Shown here: positions 11,257 through 22,718 of the stretch, in pieces
Layout of the letters: every line of letters begins with the position of its first letter
Numbering within the stretch: the first letter of the stretch is position 1
NCBI GenBank assembly: GCA_900095095.1
Contig: FMBT01000335.1
Location: 62,001 to 126,000 of the forward strand
DNA length: 64,000 bases
Source: Fragilariopsis cylindrus CCMP1102
Lineage: Eukaryota; Bacillariophyta; Bacillariophyceae; Bacillariales; Bacillariaceae
Direction: 5' to 3'
Program-made: the position numbers and the translations under genes
The notes under the pieces: generated by a model
Databases searched by the model: none
What the model saw: only the letters and a program-made list of their open reading frames with translations
What the model was told of the DNA's origin: nothing

Positions 11257-12432
11257 ATGATTTCTGAAACGAAAGGCGCTGAAGCCCAAGAGACCGTGAT
11301 TGGTCGAGACTCTGTTGACTATCTCCTCAAGGACGGCACTCGCTTGCAGCTCGAGCTCTGGTTTCCAGCGATTGCTCCTCTGTCAGCGTTAAAGCAGCAC
11401 AAAGACTACAGTTTTTCGGTATCCCTTAAGAAAAACCTAGTTGATATCTCTGGCATGCCTTCGATGACAATATCCACTAAGGAAACCAGCAATGGTTTAC
11501 GAGACGTTGTTGCCAAACCGGGATCGTTTCCGGTGGTGATATTCAGCCATGGCTTCACCTCATTCTCGAGACAGAACTCACGCCAACTAGAGGCTTTAGC
11601 ATCGGCCGGTTACATCGTTATCGCTCCCAGTCACCCAGGTGATTCACTAACAACAGAATATTCAGATGGCACAATCGTAGAAATAGACCGTTCACAGGAC
11701 GCGTTAAAGCTAACGAGCTCGAAGGCTAACAAATCAAAACTCAAAGATGAAATAGCGAAGATTGCCGTGGAGTCAAATCAGCTGCGCAAAAAATCAACCG
11801 AGCAATACCTGCTCGACCTACCACAGTTTGTTGACGGCACTATTTATCGACACTACGTCACAAGTGCACAGCGCCGGAGAGGACATTTGGTTCAGTTGGT
11901 TTCTCAACTAATCGCGAAAGACCCACAAGCACAAGACACCGCTTTAGCGGATGCCGACTTAACCAGGATTGCGCTTTATGGCCATTCCCTAGGCGGCGTT
12001 GTATCAGTGCTTGCAACCGAAGAGTTGAATCGAGAAGAATCGCGAGTGAAAGCGGTGGTAAACCTTGACGCAGTCCAATTTGTTTTACCCGATGAAAATT
12101 CTATCAACCTATCGACACCTACCTGTTTCATCATGGGTGGCTCAACAAAAATGGGCAAGACTAAGATATCTAACCTATATTTGAACAGCCCGTGGGCAAA
12201 AGCAAACAAAGACGTCTGCGAAATCAATGTGACCAAAGCGGCGCACAATAACTTTACCGATCTTACTTATGTCACACCCCTTAAGTGGTTTGGTCAGCTA
12301 GGCCCAATAAAGAATAAGGCATTTGGCGATTGGATAAACGGATTTTTGATTGCCTATTTTGATTCCAAGTTGCTGGGCAAACACTATTCTTATCCTATAT
12401 GGCCGAGCGCTGAACTAGTAGGCACCATCTAA
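11257..12432 (+). CDS. Alpha/beta hydrolase, platelet-activating-factor-acetylhydrolase-like; bacterial in style
   Basis: The protein is 391 aa with no signal peptide. The order of motifs fits the PAF-AH II / chlorophyllase-like branch of alpha/beta hydrolases: oxyanion segment VVIFSHGFTS (about residues 92-101), nucleophile Ser244 in LYGHSLGGVV, the Asp in VVNLDAVQF and the His in KAAHNNFTDL. The likely reaction is hydrolysis of an ester such as a short-chain lipid ester; the substrate cannot be read from sequence. The gene has no introns, none of the Asn/Ser/Asp runs seen in nearly every neighbour, and richer use of ggc, gcg and ctc codons. Together these suggest acquisition from bacteria. 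Its 3' end abuts the T-rich relic at 12415-14275. Confidence 0.8.
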   Translation: MISETKGAEAQETVIGRDSVDYLLKDGTRLQLELWFPAIAPLSALKQHKDYSFSVSLKKNLVDISGMPSMTISTKETSNGLRDVVAKPGSFPVVIFSHGFTSFSRQNSRQLEALASAGYIVIAPSHPGDSLTTEYSDGTIVEIDRSQDALKLTSSKANKSKLKDEIAKIAVESNQLRKKSTEQYLLDLPQFVDGTIYRHYVTSAQRRRGHLVQLVSQLIAKDPQAQDTALADADLTRIALYGHSLGGVVSVLATEELNREESRVKAVVNLDAVQFVLPDENSINLSTPTCFIMGGSTKMGKTKISNLYLNSPWAKANKDVCEINVTKAAHNNFTDLTYVTPLKWFGQLGPIKNKAFGDWINGFLIAYFDSKLLGKHYSYPIWPSAELVGTI

Positions 12433-14275
12433 TTGTACTCGACGGACATATAATTCTCTCATTCGACCGCTGATTGGTATGGCATCTTCTTTGCCAAGAT
12501 CTTCTAATGCAAATCTCTCTTCTTCTTCTCCTTCTATTTCTACCGTTGCTCCGCCCCTGATTCTTTTTATCAACATCTTATCAACATCCTCTCAACTGAT
12601 GTCAATTCCACCGACACTTTGTCTTCTCTGTATACTTGTGCTTGTTGTTTACTTTGGTCTGTTGAGATGGTTGTCCTTTCATCTTTGTTCTTTTGTTCTT
12701 CTTATCTTCTTCCTCTTGTTGCATAGTTTGTATCATCATGATTTGTATAGCTGTATTACTTTTTCTTTCCTGTTTGTCTTCCTTCTTTCCTTCTTTAATG
12801 TATTTGGAATGAATGCATCTATTGTTGGTGGTAATTGTTTTACTGCATCTAATCTGTTATTTTGTTTCTGGTTCTTCTTTATGTTTGAGTGTTGATTCAT
12901 TGTTATAAATCACTACTTTGTTATTTGTTGTTGAGCCTTTACTGTTGACTCTCCCTGTGCTTTCGACCTGGAAAGGGATTGTTTGCCCTTTCTTTTTTTT
13001 GTTTTCTTGAATTGATGTTCAAAATTTCTTTCTGCTATTGTTGTTGTTATTTGTCATTTGTTCATACATGTCTCATTACTGTGTGTTGTTGGTGCATTTG
13101 TTTGGTATGTATTTGTTTCTTCCCATTTCTCCATTGTCTTGTCGTGATACTCTTCTTGTGATACTCTTCTTCTTTGTCTTCTCCTATATTCAGGTATTTC
13201 TCTATTTGTGATTCTATCTCTTAGTTCTCGTCTTCCATCCTTTGGTCTAGTCATTCTTCTCATTCTTCTACTTGGTTCTTGTTGTGTAGGTATTGAAGGT
13301 GTTGCTGAACCATCTTTGTCTTCTTGCAGTTTTGTCTTCTTGTAGTTTCTATGCCATGCTTTGTTGGCTATTTGTCATTGTATTGTCCGCTGGTGTTGAT
13401 GTTGGATTTATGTTTTGTGGGACTCTTGATGCTTTTCCTTTATACCTTTGTTCTTCGTTCCTACACATTACTGCCATTAAATTATTCCTTATTGCTGCTT
13501 GTTGCACCATCATTTCTTTCATTGTATCATTTGTTTGTTTTATTGTGCCGTTTTTTCAGCATTTTGAACTGCTAGTTTTGTTGCTACTGCTCAGCTCCTC
13601 CTATGCTTTCTACTATTTTGGACATGTTGGTCATCATCCTTGGAGTTCCATCCTATTGTGAAAGTAACTATAGAGTTCCATCCTATTGTGAACGTAAATG
13701 TATCCATTTCTGCTAAATCTGTTATGCTTACGCCCTTTCTGATGCTTTGTTTTCTTTTATCTGGGTCTCATTTTGCTTTCGTTGTTGCTGGTACTATTGT
13801 CCTTGTCTTCTTTGTCTATTTTGTTGTTTTCTTCTTTCTCTCCTTCTTTGTGTGTGTTTGTGTGGAAATTGTTGTTATCTCCGTCTTTCCTGGTGTCTTT
13901 TGTAACTTTATAATTTCTTCTTCATATTTGTTTTTCTACTTTGTTCTTTCTTTATCTTTGTTGCTTTGAATTATCCCACCTATTCTTAATATTGCTGCTA
14001 CATTTTTTGTGTGGTTCTATCCTGATTTTGGTGTCTTTTGGATTCCTATTCTTTTTCCTAACTTGTTGCTTGCTTCTTTGTTGTATTTTGTTGCCGTGTT
14101 CTTATTTCCCATCTTTGTCTCTTCTTGTAGTTGTTTCTTGTTTGTATGCTATAATTCACACATCTTTAGTTCTTCAATTCTTCTTCTCTTTGTATTGTCT
14201 TGTCTACCTACGCTATCAAGGTGTTTTTATTTCTTCTTCTAGGTCTGCCTTTCTTATTATTCAATAAGAAAAGAG
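12415..14275 (-). pseudogene. Strand-skewed (T-rich on +) relic of minus-strand coding sequence
   Basis: The plus strand is strongly T-rich and A-poor from the end of the hydrolase gene to about 14275, with sharp edges. Read on the minus strand it gives stretches of plausible hydrophilic protein, broken by frameshifts and stops. A 13321-13054 segment includes RRMTRPKDGRRELRDRITN. A 12860-12730 segment includes LDAVKQLPPTIDAFIPNTL. A final open stretch (12576-12415) includes VEIEGEEERFALEDLGKED and ends within the hydrolase 3' end. Short internal duplications occur, for example the repeat of ggatggaactc at about 13635-13690. The A-rich sense strand recalls gag/pol genes of retroelements, but I recognise no family. 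Plus-strand ORFs here are Leu/Phe/Ser translation artefacts. Confidence 0.45.
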
Positions 14276-14896
14276 TACAAGTCCTAATGATTTTTAAGAT
14301 AAAATTAAATCATACATATACTGTAGGATATAGTTATATTTGTTTCTTTATTGCTCAACTTCTTACACACTCTCTGTTTCAACCACAGAATTGGCAAGAA
14401 GATCAGAATTATGTTTTCCCCGCATCCCGCAGCTACGGCAGCTAGCTATCAGTGTACAGCATGACCTCTTTTATCATCATTTTCAAATTTAATTTTTGTT
14501 CGTGACTCAATGATAAAAAGGACAAAGAACTTTCGTGACTTTTTCGGCGTGAGAATGCTATTTTTGTCGGTTGACAATTAACACGCGCAAAAGGAAGGAG
14601 AATTTTAAGGTTTTATTTTATGCACAGCAAGTATGTAACGAAGGCACGTAAAGAAACACTCACACAACACAACTTGAACACTTTCATGATTGCACACCGC
14701 CGATTGTACACCAAATATAAATAAATACTGTAACGACTTCAAAACCAACGGCATACTACCGATCATCATCACAAAGAGGTACTACGCATCATTAATAAGA
14801 CGAGCACGCTGGAGAAAGAGAAGAAAGAAAGATAGGAAAAAAGAAAGAAAGAAAGAAAGAGAAGAATTCAATAGATTATTCAATACAACGACAAGA

Positions 14897-17800
14897 ATGA
14901 AACTTTTTAATCGAAACAAGAAAAAAACTTCTACTGATGATGAAGGAGGTGTATCACAAACAACAACAACATCTTCTTATTCTTCTACTACTTCTAGTGC
15001 CATTGGTGGAAGTAAAAGTAATGGCAATGGTAATAGTAATAGTAATGGCAAGAAGAAGAAGAAGAATGGTGTAAAAGTTTCGTCATCGTCGACTACAAAT
15101 AAGAAAAAATCCAGTGGTAAAGCCGGCGCTGGCACTGGCGCTGCTGTTAATAATGCCAATAGCAATAACAATAGCAATAGCAATAATGCTACTACAAATA
15201 ATAATATGACAGTATTTCGTGTCACTGTACCAGAAAATACTAATCCAGGGGAAGAATTTCAAGTATATGCTGGTAGTCGAATTGTTCGTGTGAGATGTCC
15301 ATTAGATTCACGACCAGGACAATCACTTCAAATCACTGTCCCAGCTGATAATACTAATGGAAATAGTAATGGAAATAGTAATGGAAATCGACAGCATGAT
15401 ACTACGGGGAGAACTCCAGGACGAAACAATAGTAATGTTAGTAACAATACAAACGGTACAAATAGTTCATCAGGATCACGACCACGACCACGATCACGGT
15501 CATCTCCTGATAATGATGATGGTAATAATGATAATGATAATGATAATATACCACAACCACCATCATTGAATTATCAACAATCGACTGGATCAACATCCTC
15601 CGCAAATTCAAAACATTCCAGAAATTCAAATTCAAATAATAATGATGAGAATGTACGTCGGATTGCAGAGAGTAATCCACCAGCCTATATGGTATCTGTA
15701 CCAGATGGTGTGGAGATGGGAGCACAATTTCCTGTCACAATTCGTGGTCAACAATTAATGGTCACCTGTCCACCTAATGCACGACCGGGAATGTCGGTAC
15801 GGATTGTACCACCACCTGCACCTCCACCACAACAACAACAAGAACCAATAGATGATAATAATAATATAATAGGTAACAACGATGGAAATGGAAATGGAAA
15901 TGGAAATGGAGAAGAACAGCAACGACAACAACAAATTCCACCACCAACAACCGATTTACGACAAAATGTAAGTACTTTTGGTGGTACTAGTAGTGAATTT
16001 GCATCACAACAACAACAAAAACAAAGACAACGTCTACCACCAAAACAAGAAAAAGAAAAAACACAATTATTTGAAGTGGAGGTACCACGTGGTGTACAAC
16101 CGGGTGCACCCTTTGCATTATTGGCCGGTGGTGTACGTGTATTGGTTACATGTCCCGCCAATGCCGGACCGGGACAACGAATACGTTTTAAGTTACCCTT
16201 AGCCTTAACACAGGCGACACAACAACATCAACAAGAATTACAATCGTCCAATCCGGAACATGCAGAGATGCAAGAAATTAAATTAAAGTATGATAAGGAT
16301 GGATGGACACGAACGGTACGTGCCAATGATTTGAAATTTCAATGGATACGTATGGATGATAAGGGTGGTATTGATTTAACAGCTGGTGGACGTTTTCATA
16401 TGGAAAAATCAGCGTATGTACGTCGATTAGAATTCCGTTCAGGAGAGGATCCCAGAGTTCGTACTGGTATATTAAGTTTAGTACCAGCTACAGAATCGGT
16501 AGTCGATTCGAAAATTAAATCGGCCGATGGTCGTGATTTAGTCACCTACAGTGACTTGGCACGTGCACAAATGAAAATATTTGATGAGAAGACACAATGG
16601 TTTCAAGACACCTGTGCCCAATTATGTGTCGAATGGAATGAGGGACATATGAGAATGAATATTAGACGATCACATATGTTAGGGGATAGTGTCGATGCGG
16701 TGATGTCCTTAAGTAGAAAAGATTTACGTAAATTATGGAGATTTGAATTTATTGGTGAAATGGGGATTGATGCGGGTGGCTTAGCAAGAGAATGGTTTGA
16801 AATTGTCTGTTCCGAAATTTTTGATCCGGATATGGGTTTATGGATGTCCTCTGTCACAAATCAAATGTCGATGACAATTAATCCTGCCTCTGGTACGTTA
16901 TATATAATATAATATACGTATATGTCATGTCATGTCATGTCATGTCATGTCATGTTGTGTTGTGTTGTGTATGAATGAACAAATAGCATGTTAATTACCT
17001 TCTTCTATCATATGTGGGTGTGTGTGTGTGTCATTGTTTGTCTATTTTATTTACTAACCCGTCTCTGTCTCCACCTTTGCTTTATTCTCTCTCTCGATCT
17101 TTCTCTATCTCTGAAATAGAATATTGTTGTGACGATCATTTAGTATATTATCGTTTCTTAGGTCGTGTAATGGGTAAGGCCATGTTCGATCGACAATTGG
17201 TGCGGGGACATATGGTAAAGCATTTATATAAACATATCTTAGGATGGCCGATTTATTTTAAAGATTTAGAATCCGTCGATGAGGAATATTATAACAATTT
17301 GAAACAATTGCAAACAATGCATGAGAATGGTGATGATATATCAATGTTGTGTTTAGATTTTACAATGACATCTGAAATTATGGGTATTAAAAAGGAAATT
17401 GAATTAGTTGAAGGCGGTGCTGATATTGAAGTTACTAATGATAATTTCCCCGAATATGTCGAGGCATGTTTAAAGTACAAATTAATGGGAAGTGTCGAAC
17501 CACAATTGAACGAATTGTTATTAGGATTCTTTGATGTTATTCCTGAACCGTTATTAACAATATTTGATTATCAAGAATTAGAATTGATTATGTGCGGATT
17601 GCCGCATATCGATTTAGAGGATTGGAAGGCGCATACAGAATATTCTGGTGAATATGAAGAAATTGGGATACATCATCCAACAGTGGAATGGTTTTGGGAA
17701 ACATTGGAGGAATTTACTGCTGAATTGCGTGCACGATTACTATTATTTGTTACAGGAACAAGTGGTGTACCATCTCGTGGATTTGGTGTATTACAATCCA

Positions 17801-18172
17801 ATGATGGTAATATAAGGAATTTTACAATTCATGGTGTATCAGCAGAAATATGTTTTTATCCACGTGCACAGTAAGTAATACAAGCAGTACAATACATATT
17901 TATTGTATAGTATGAAATAGAAGTAATTTTGTGCTGTCGAATCATCTCTATAGTCTTACCAATACTGTTATTCGAATTGCTCGACCGAAAAAATATCGCC
18001 TCGCTCACATGAAATTTCTTTCATCTTTTTCTTTCCTTCGCTCTTGCCATGATCATATTCTAGTACCTGTTTTAACCGCATCGATCTTCCATTGTATGAT
18101 TCCAAGGAAAAATTGAAGGAGAGACTTAAGTTAGCTGTTACAATGTCCGCAACCGGTTTCGATATTGAGTAA
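14897..18172 (+). CDS. HECT-domain E3 ubiquitin ligase, three exons
   Basis: Exons 14897..16892, 17120..17870 and 18064..18172 give 951 aa with all phases agreeing. I chose the ATG at 14897 (MKLFNRNKKK) because the upstream in-frame part is Lys/Glu-rich leader. The N-terminal half is disordered and carries three copies of a ~45-residue module, VP-G-PG-F-G-V-CP-PG-P: one in exon positions near 15205-15345, one near 15690-15810 and one near 16070-16195. The HECT domain follows: FIGEMGIDAGGLAREWF, INPAS, YRFLGRVMGKAMFD, and the last exon beginning HTCFNRIDLP with the catalytic Cys at about residue 918. HECT enzymes take ubiquitin from E2 as a thioester on this Cys and pass it to substrate. The module repeats are probably binding domains; their ligand is unknown. 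Confidence 0.88.
16922..16970. repeat. (TGTCA)n / (TGTGT) pentamer repeat in HECT intron 1
   Basis: Eight or so pentamers in tandem shortly after the donor at 16893. They lie inside the first HECT intron (16893-17119). Confidence 0.85.
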
Positions 18173-18733
18173 AGTAAAATCACATCAATGACAGATTAAA
18201 AATGAAAGGCAAAGGCAAATGAGATTGAAAACGGAAACGAGAAACCACTTAAAAAAAGAGCATTAGCATTGATCCTTAGATTACTCGAGAAAATATTTTT
18301 ATATGTATAGCATTAAGAATACAATTGTACTGTTAGTAGATATATTTTATAGAAAAATTAATCTAGCAGTTTCTACTACTAATAGTATAATAGGGGCAGG
18401 CAACCTCAATTTCTGTACGACGTATCCTGTTAGTAAGAGGGGTCGTCGTTTTGTTTTCAATGGAGAGCCCAAAATCAATACCCCCAAATTAAAGCATCAA
18501 CTTTAGTGGATCTTAGGATCCTTTCTTTTTTATTTTTTTCTGTTGGATTTTTTTTTGACACCATGAAAATGACAAAGAGAAGTGAAATGAAATGAAGATG
18601 CATGACAATGACGAAGTCTTAATTAATCGACAACAATTAATTGGCATCTCTGCTCTACTTCGGCTCAACAGTATTCTTTCTAACTATAGTATCATTAGAT
18701 TATAAATATATACTATAAATACTACAATATATC
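18173..18733. other. Intergenic region
   Basis: These 561 AT-rich bp lie between two same-strand genes. A TATA-like ataaatatatactataaata run lies at about 18700-18720, shortly before the methyltransferase ATG. No gene or repeat is seen. Confidence 0.4.
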
Positions 18734-20557
18734 GTGATGCCTTTCTTCGTGGTCGAAGTCGGTCGTCAACACCAGAAGATTGAATCCAAAAACAAACTCA
18801 AACGCAATATTTGTCGTAGCAGAAGACGACGCTGTCCTATCATCACCGTTGATACAAACTTCTTCGCCGTTTTGATCATAATTTATACTAGTTGTATCAT
18901 CCTATTTTCTCCTTCTGCGACGTCGTTTGGTGGTGTCACGGCGTATTCACCCCTTTTAAAAAAAGCATCTCTTCTCATTCGACGCAATGGCAGCAACAAA
19001 AGCAACAACAGCAACAATAACAACAATGGTATTACGATGGTCGTCATCAATACCAACAACGTCGCAATAAACCGCGCAAAGTTCCTTTCTTCCTCTACTA
19101 CTACTGCCGCTGCTGCTGCTACGTTCACATCCGCAGCAGTAACAGGAATTGTTACAGCTAATACGTATCCAAAAGAATGCGATGCTACTACTGATGCTAT
19201 AGTATCATCAACTGCATCAACTGCATCAACTGCATCAACTGCATCAACAGCATCAGCATCCGCATTTGATAATAATCCACGATATATTGAACGTGAACTT
19301 GATATGATATGGAGTGAAGGTGGTAACAAAGATCCAAAATCAAAAGGAATGCTTGTTAGAAGGATAACAGGTGATTCAACACCATATTTATTCCCTGTTC
19401 TACCTATTCGATTAGTGAAAGAATGGCCAATGATATCAAATAGTAGTGAGGAACTACTACCATCACCACCACCACCACCACCATTTCGTGATGAAGATTT
19501 CTTTAGATCCGATTCAAGTGATGATGGATGGTTTTATAAAGTTCCACGTCTAATATATCATATAGATGAACCAGCAATTGCATCATTAACACAATACTAT
19601 AGAAGTAATATAAGATCAAAATCAGATATATTAGATATATGTTCAAGTTGGGTATCACATTATCCATTAGAATTTCCAGTAAAAATGAATAAAATTTATG
19701 CAACAGGTATGTCTAAATTAGAACTACAATTAAATGATCAATTATCAAAAGATAATAACAACGACGGTGATGGATTATACTACAAGGCAATGGATCTTAA
19801 TGTTGACCCTACATTACCCTATAAAGATGAAACATTTGATGTTATTACATGTTGTGCATCAATTGAATATTTAATTGAACCAATAAAAGTTCTTAAAGAA
19901 TGTTATCGTGTACTCAAACCAAACGGTAAAGTTATTATATCACAATCCAATCGATGTTTTCCAAGTAAAACAATTGCTATGGTACGTACCGTACGGGTGT
20001 GCTCGTAATGTCTATACAACAACATTATATACTTTGATTATGTCTTATTGCATGCACCTAGATTCATTCGCTCATACAACGCTTTCCTATCTTTCCTTTT
20101 CTTTTGGTCGACCCTATCGTCTTTCATTTATTAAACTGACTTAACGTACAGTGGCTGCAAATGAATGATCGACAGCATTTAGAACTAATCAACGGTAGGT
20201 AACTTCTTCTTTTTTTCGTGGGTGGAAGACGTTTTCCCATTCTTGCTTGTTTGTTTGCTTTGTTCTACAGATATGAGAGGATGCCCCAGTGGAATTGACT
20301 CGAATAGAAGAATGAAATCAATTTCTAATACATTTTTTAATTACAATCATTACACACAAATTCTAACGAGCAATATTTTCTCTCTATGTATGTATGTATG
20401 TATGTATGTATGCATATAACAATAAAAAGGATATTTTCACTACGCAGGTGGCTTCAAAGCACGTAAGGCATATGACATAACAGCAACACTTCCCAATAAT
20501 GAGTATAGCGATCCGATGTTTATTATTGAGGCCGTGAAAGAGAAGCGGACGAAATGA
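18734..20557 (+). CDS. SAM-dependent methyltransferase (UbiE/type-11-like), predicted plastid-targeted, three exons
   Basis: Exons 18734..19981, 20152..20194 (43 nt) and 20430..20557 give 472 aa. The donors are GTACGT and GTAGGT; the acceptors are TACAG and AAAAAG. The joined C-terminus reads KTIAM, WLQMNDRQHLELIN, then GYFHYAGGFKARKAYDI and SDPMFII, which matches class I methyltransferases of plants and algae. The SAM-binding region includes DILDICSSW, MDLNVDPTLPYKDETFDV and VLKECYRVLKPNGKVI. The N-terminus has a hydrophobic signal ending in SPSATSFGG, a diatom-like plastid cleavage site, followed by Asn/Ser/Ala/Thr-rich spacer. The substrate is unknown. A different acceptor (CTACAG at 20270) would give a worse C-terminus. 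Confidence 0.8.
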
Positions 20558-21192
20558 AATGAAACGAAACGAAATTTAAGATAAAGTAAAAATTTAACAT
20601 CAAATTTAAAAATTGTGACGCACAAAATAAATAGTAGATAGTATCATATTCAATCATATCGTCGTACCAATGAGTGTGTGAGTGTATGCATGAACGATAG
20701 TTTCAAGTTTAGTCATACAGACGTTCGGTTAAACTAGATAGATGGAAAAATACAAATGCGTACGGTAACGATGACGATCAATCAAACCCTCCTATAATCA
20801 GAAGATGCACCACCCTAACATTCGGTTGCTAATTAGAGGCAAAGGAAAGCCGTGGCGGTAAAACCGGGTTCATCCGATCTTTCATTGCATCTGCGTTAAT
20901 CCCTCTATCTGTTCGTTGTGGTGAGGCAAAAAGGGAAACCAAAGAATAAGAGAATCATCCTCACTCATCGAAAGAGATCGAAAGCAAGTTTTCGATAACG
21001 GCCTACTGACCTCTCTCGTTCTCTCGTTATTTTGCGGTAGAAAAATTGTCGTAACATATCCATAGTGGCATTTGCTTTTGTCATAAGAGTACCAGGCAAC
21101 GGATGGGAATGTCCCAGTAAGTAAGTACGCAAATAATTAATTGTACAATATTCAGTTCAGTTCACTTCAATTCAATAATTCAATTCAATAAT
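20558..21192. other. Intergenic region with tandem repeat at its right end
   Basis: These 635 bp separate the methyltransferase and the convergent F-box-like gene. From about 21166 a 13-bp unit (caattcaataatt) is tandemly repeated and runs to about 21213, into the last codons and stop of the F-box-like gene. No other feature is seen. Confidence 0.6.
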
Positions 21193-22251
21193 TCAATTCA
21201 ATAATTCAATTCCAGGTCGTTCCATTCGTAGCATTGTCATATTATCTGGAGTTAAATCACTTCGAAACCAATGTAAGGTTGGAGGAGCATTACGAACAAA
21301 TTTGATTAGTATATTCTGTATGAGAATTAGCTTTCGATCCTCATCGTTGTTGAAATTGTGACCCAAACTAAAGTTCCAGTTCATGTACCGAATTGAAACA
21401 TGTTCAAGAGCCTTGCAACATTCGTGGAACATAAAGATTTCGTGGTGGTTGTTTAAGTCCGATATCTTACGATCGTCCACGAATACAACGAAAGTTGAAT
21501 TGTTCATATTGATTTCCTTTAAATTTTTGGAATATTGCATCTCATAACCACTCACATGGTAGTGATTCCGATTATTATTTGAAGTTAATTTTTCCAAAAG
21601 AGGGCATGTATTTAAGAATTGCCAAAGGATTAGATGGCCATAACAAACATTTGAAAAATTGACTTCCTTTAATTTTGGTAAAATATACGGGAGGGTAAGT
21701 AGAAGGGCGCTGTCAATCTCATCTCTTGATGAAGATGAAGAAAGATGTAATGATATAATTCCATTCATTTGAATATTTTTCACCATCTCGCGTAATTTGT
21801 GATCGGATTTTTGGTCACCCTTCAACTTGCTTGAATCCTTGAAACTCATAATCTGGTAACGTTGTAACTTGCCCTTTGTCTCTTTGTTCAAAAAATGGTG
21901 CTGTAAGTTTTGATAGAATTTTAGTGTCGAACTTCCACTTACTTCAAAAATAGGACGTATTTTATTTTTATTTCCAGGTTCATCAGTAGTAATAATATCA
22001 TGTAATTGTTTTGAAACTAAACTCAAATTCATCAAACTATCTTGATCTAACCAACTAATAATTTCAAAAATAATAGATGTTTGTAAATCCCACTTCGAAG
22101 CAATCGCTCTTTTTTGACGACGTGTTCTACCTGCAATACTATCATCACCAACAATCGATGGTGGTAGAAAAGAAGGACGACGTTTACGATTATTACGATC
22201 ACGATCATAATTATGATTATTATTTTTGTTGTTGGTGTTTGTTCGACGCAT
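21193..22251 (-). CDS. F-box-like/LRR protein
   Basis: The protein is 352 aa. After an Asn/Arg-rich N-terminus, residues about 58-92 (IIFEIISWLDQDSLMNLSLVSKQLHDII) fit an F-box, the Skp1-binding part of SCF ubiquitin ligases. The rest has leucine-rich elements such as PYILPKLKEVNFSN and CPLLEKLTSN. The C-terminus TLHWFRSDLTPDNMTMLRMERP is a pattern I recall from a large diatom family. The final codons and the stop lie within a 13-bp tandem repeat, so the exact C-terminus may vary between alleles. It likely acts as a substrate receptor, by family inference. Confidence 0.75.
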   Translation of the reverse strand: MRRTNTNNKNNNHNYDRDRNNRKRRPSFLPPSIVGDDSIAGRTRRQKRAIASKWDLQTSIIFEIISWLDQDSLMNLSLVSKQLHDIITTDEPGNKNKIRPIFEVSGSSTLKFYQNLQHHFLNKETKGKLQRYQIMSFKDSSKLKGDQKSDHKLREMVKNIQMNGIISLHLSSSSSRDEIDSALLLTLPYILPKLKEVNFSNVCYGHLILWQFLNTCPLLEKLTSNNNRNHYHVSGYEMQYSKNLKEINMNNSTFVVFVDDRKISDLNNHHEIFMFHECCKALEHVSIRYMNWNFSLGHNFNNDEDRKLILIQNILIKFVRNAPPTLHWFRSDLTPDNMTMLRMERPGIELLN

Positions 22252-22718
22252 TGTTGACGATGATGGAATCGATGTTATAGCAGAGATCAGTGTATAGGAG
22301 AGTTGGTTATGAAAGGTGGGGGATTTTGTTTACTTCCCTTTTTTAGTGTAATCAAAAGTTAGTTGTGTGCATTTCTCTCAGCCAAATTGTTCTGAAAATA
22401 CTTTTCGGCGTCGAAGCAAGCTAAGTTAACTTACTACGAAGTACTTACACTGTATTACAATTGATTTTTAGTTCTAAATTTTATTTAATCCCTCCATTCC
22501 GTGACTCAACCATCAGCAATTAAATCACAGCCATCAAAAATAAAAATCAAAAAATCTATACCGATGATTCACATTTCAAACACGACAGGCCTTTCTTTTA
22601 TTCTTGTACTAGTATATCCATCCATCACATATTAGATAAACTAGAACATCCGGTCGCTGCTGTGGAGGAGATTGATCCTACCTACAAAAACGCATTTCAA
22701 TACACAGTATTGTTGGTG
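22252..22718. promoter_or_regulatory. Divergent intergenic region
   Basis: This region lies between the divergent F-box-like gene and the plastid-type hypothetical gene. It is AT-rich and repeat-free, and presumably holds both promoters. Confidence 0.4.

Noticed and set aside
12479-14445. Several plus-strand ORFs rich in Leu, Phe, Ser and Cys
   Set aside because: They follow from the T-rich composition and have no order or family; the minus strand is more protein-like.
18883-19329. Minus-strand ORF of 148 codons opposite the methyltransferase
   Set aside because: It consists of Leu and Val-Asp repeats created by the Asn and Ala-Ser-Thr codon runs of the true gene.
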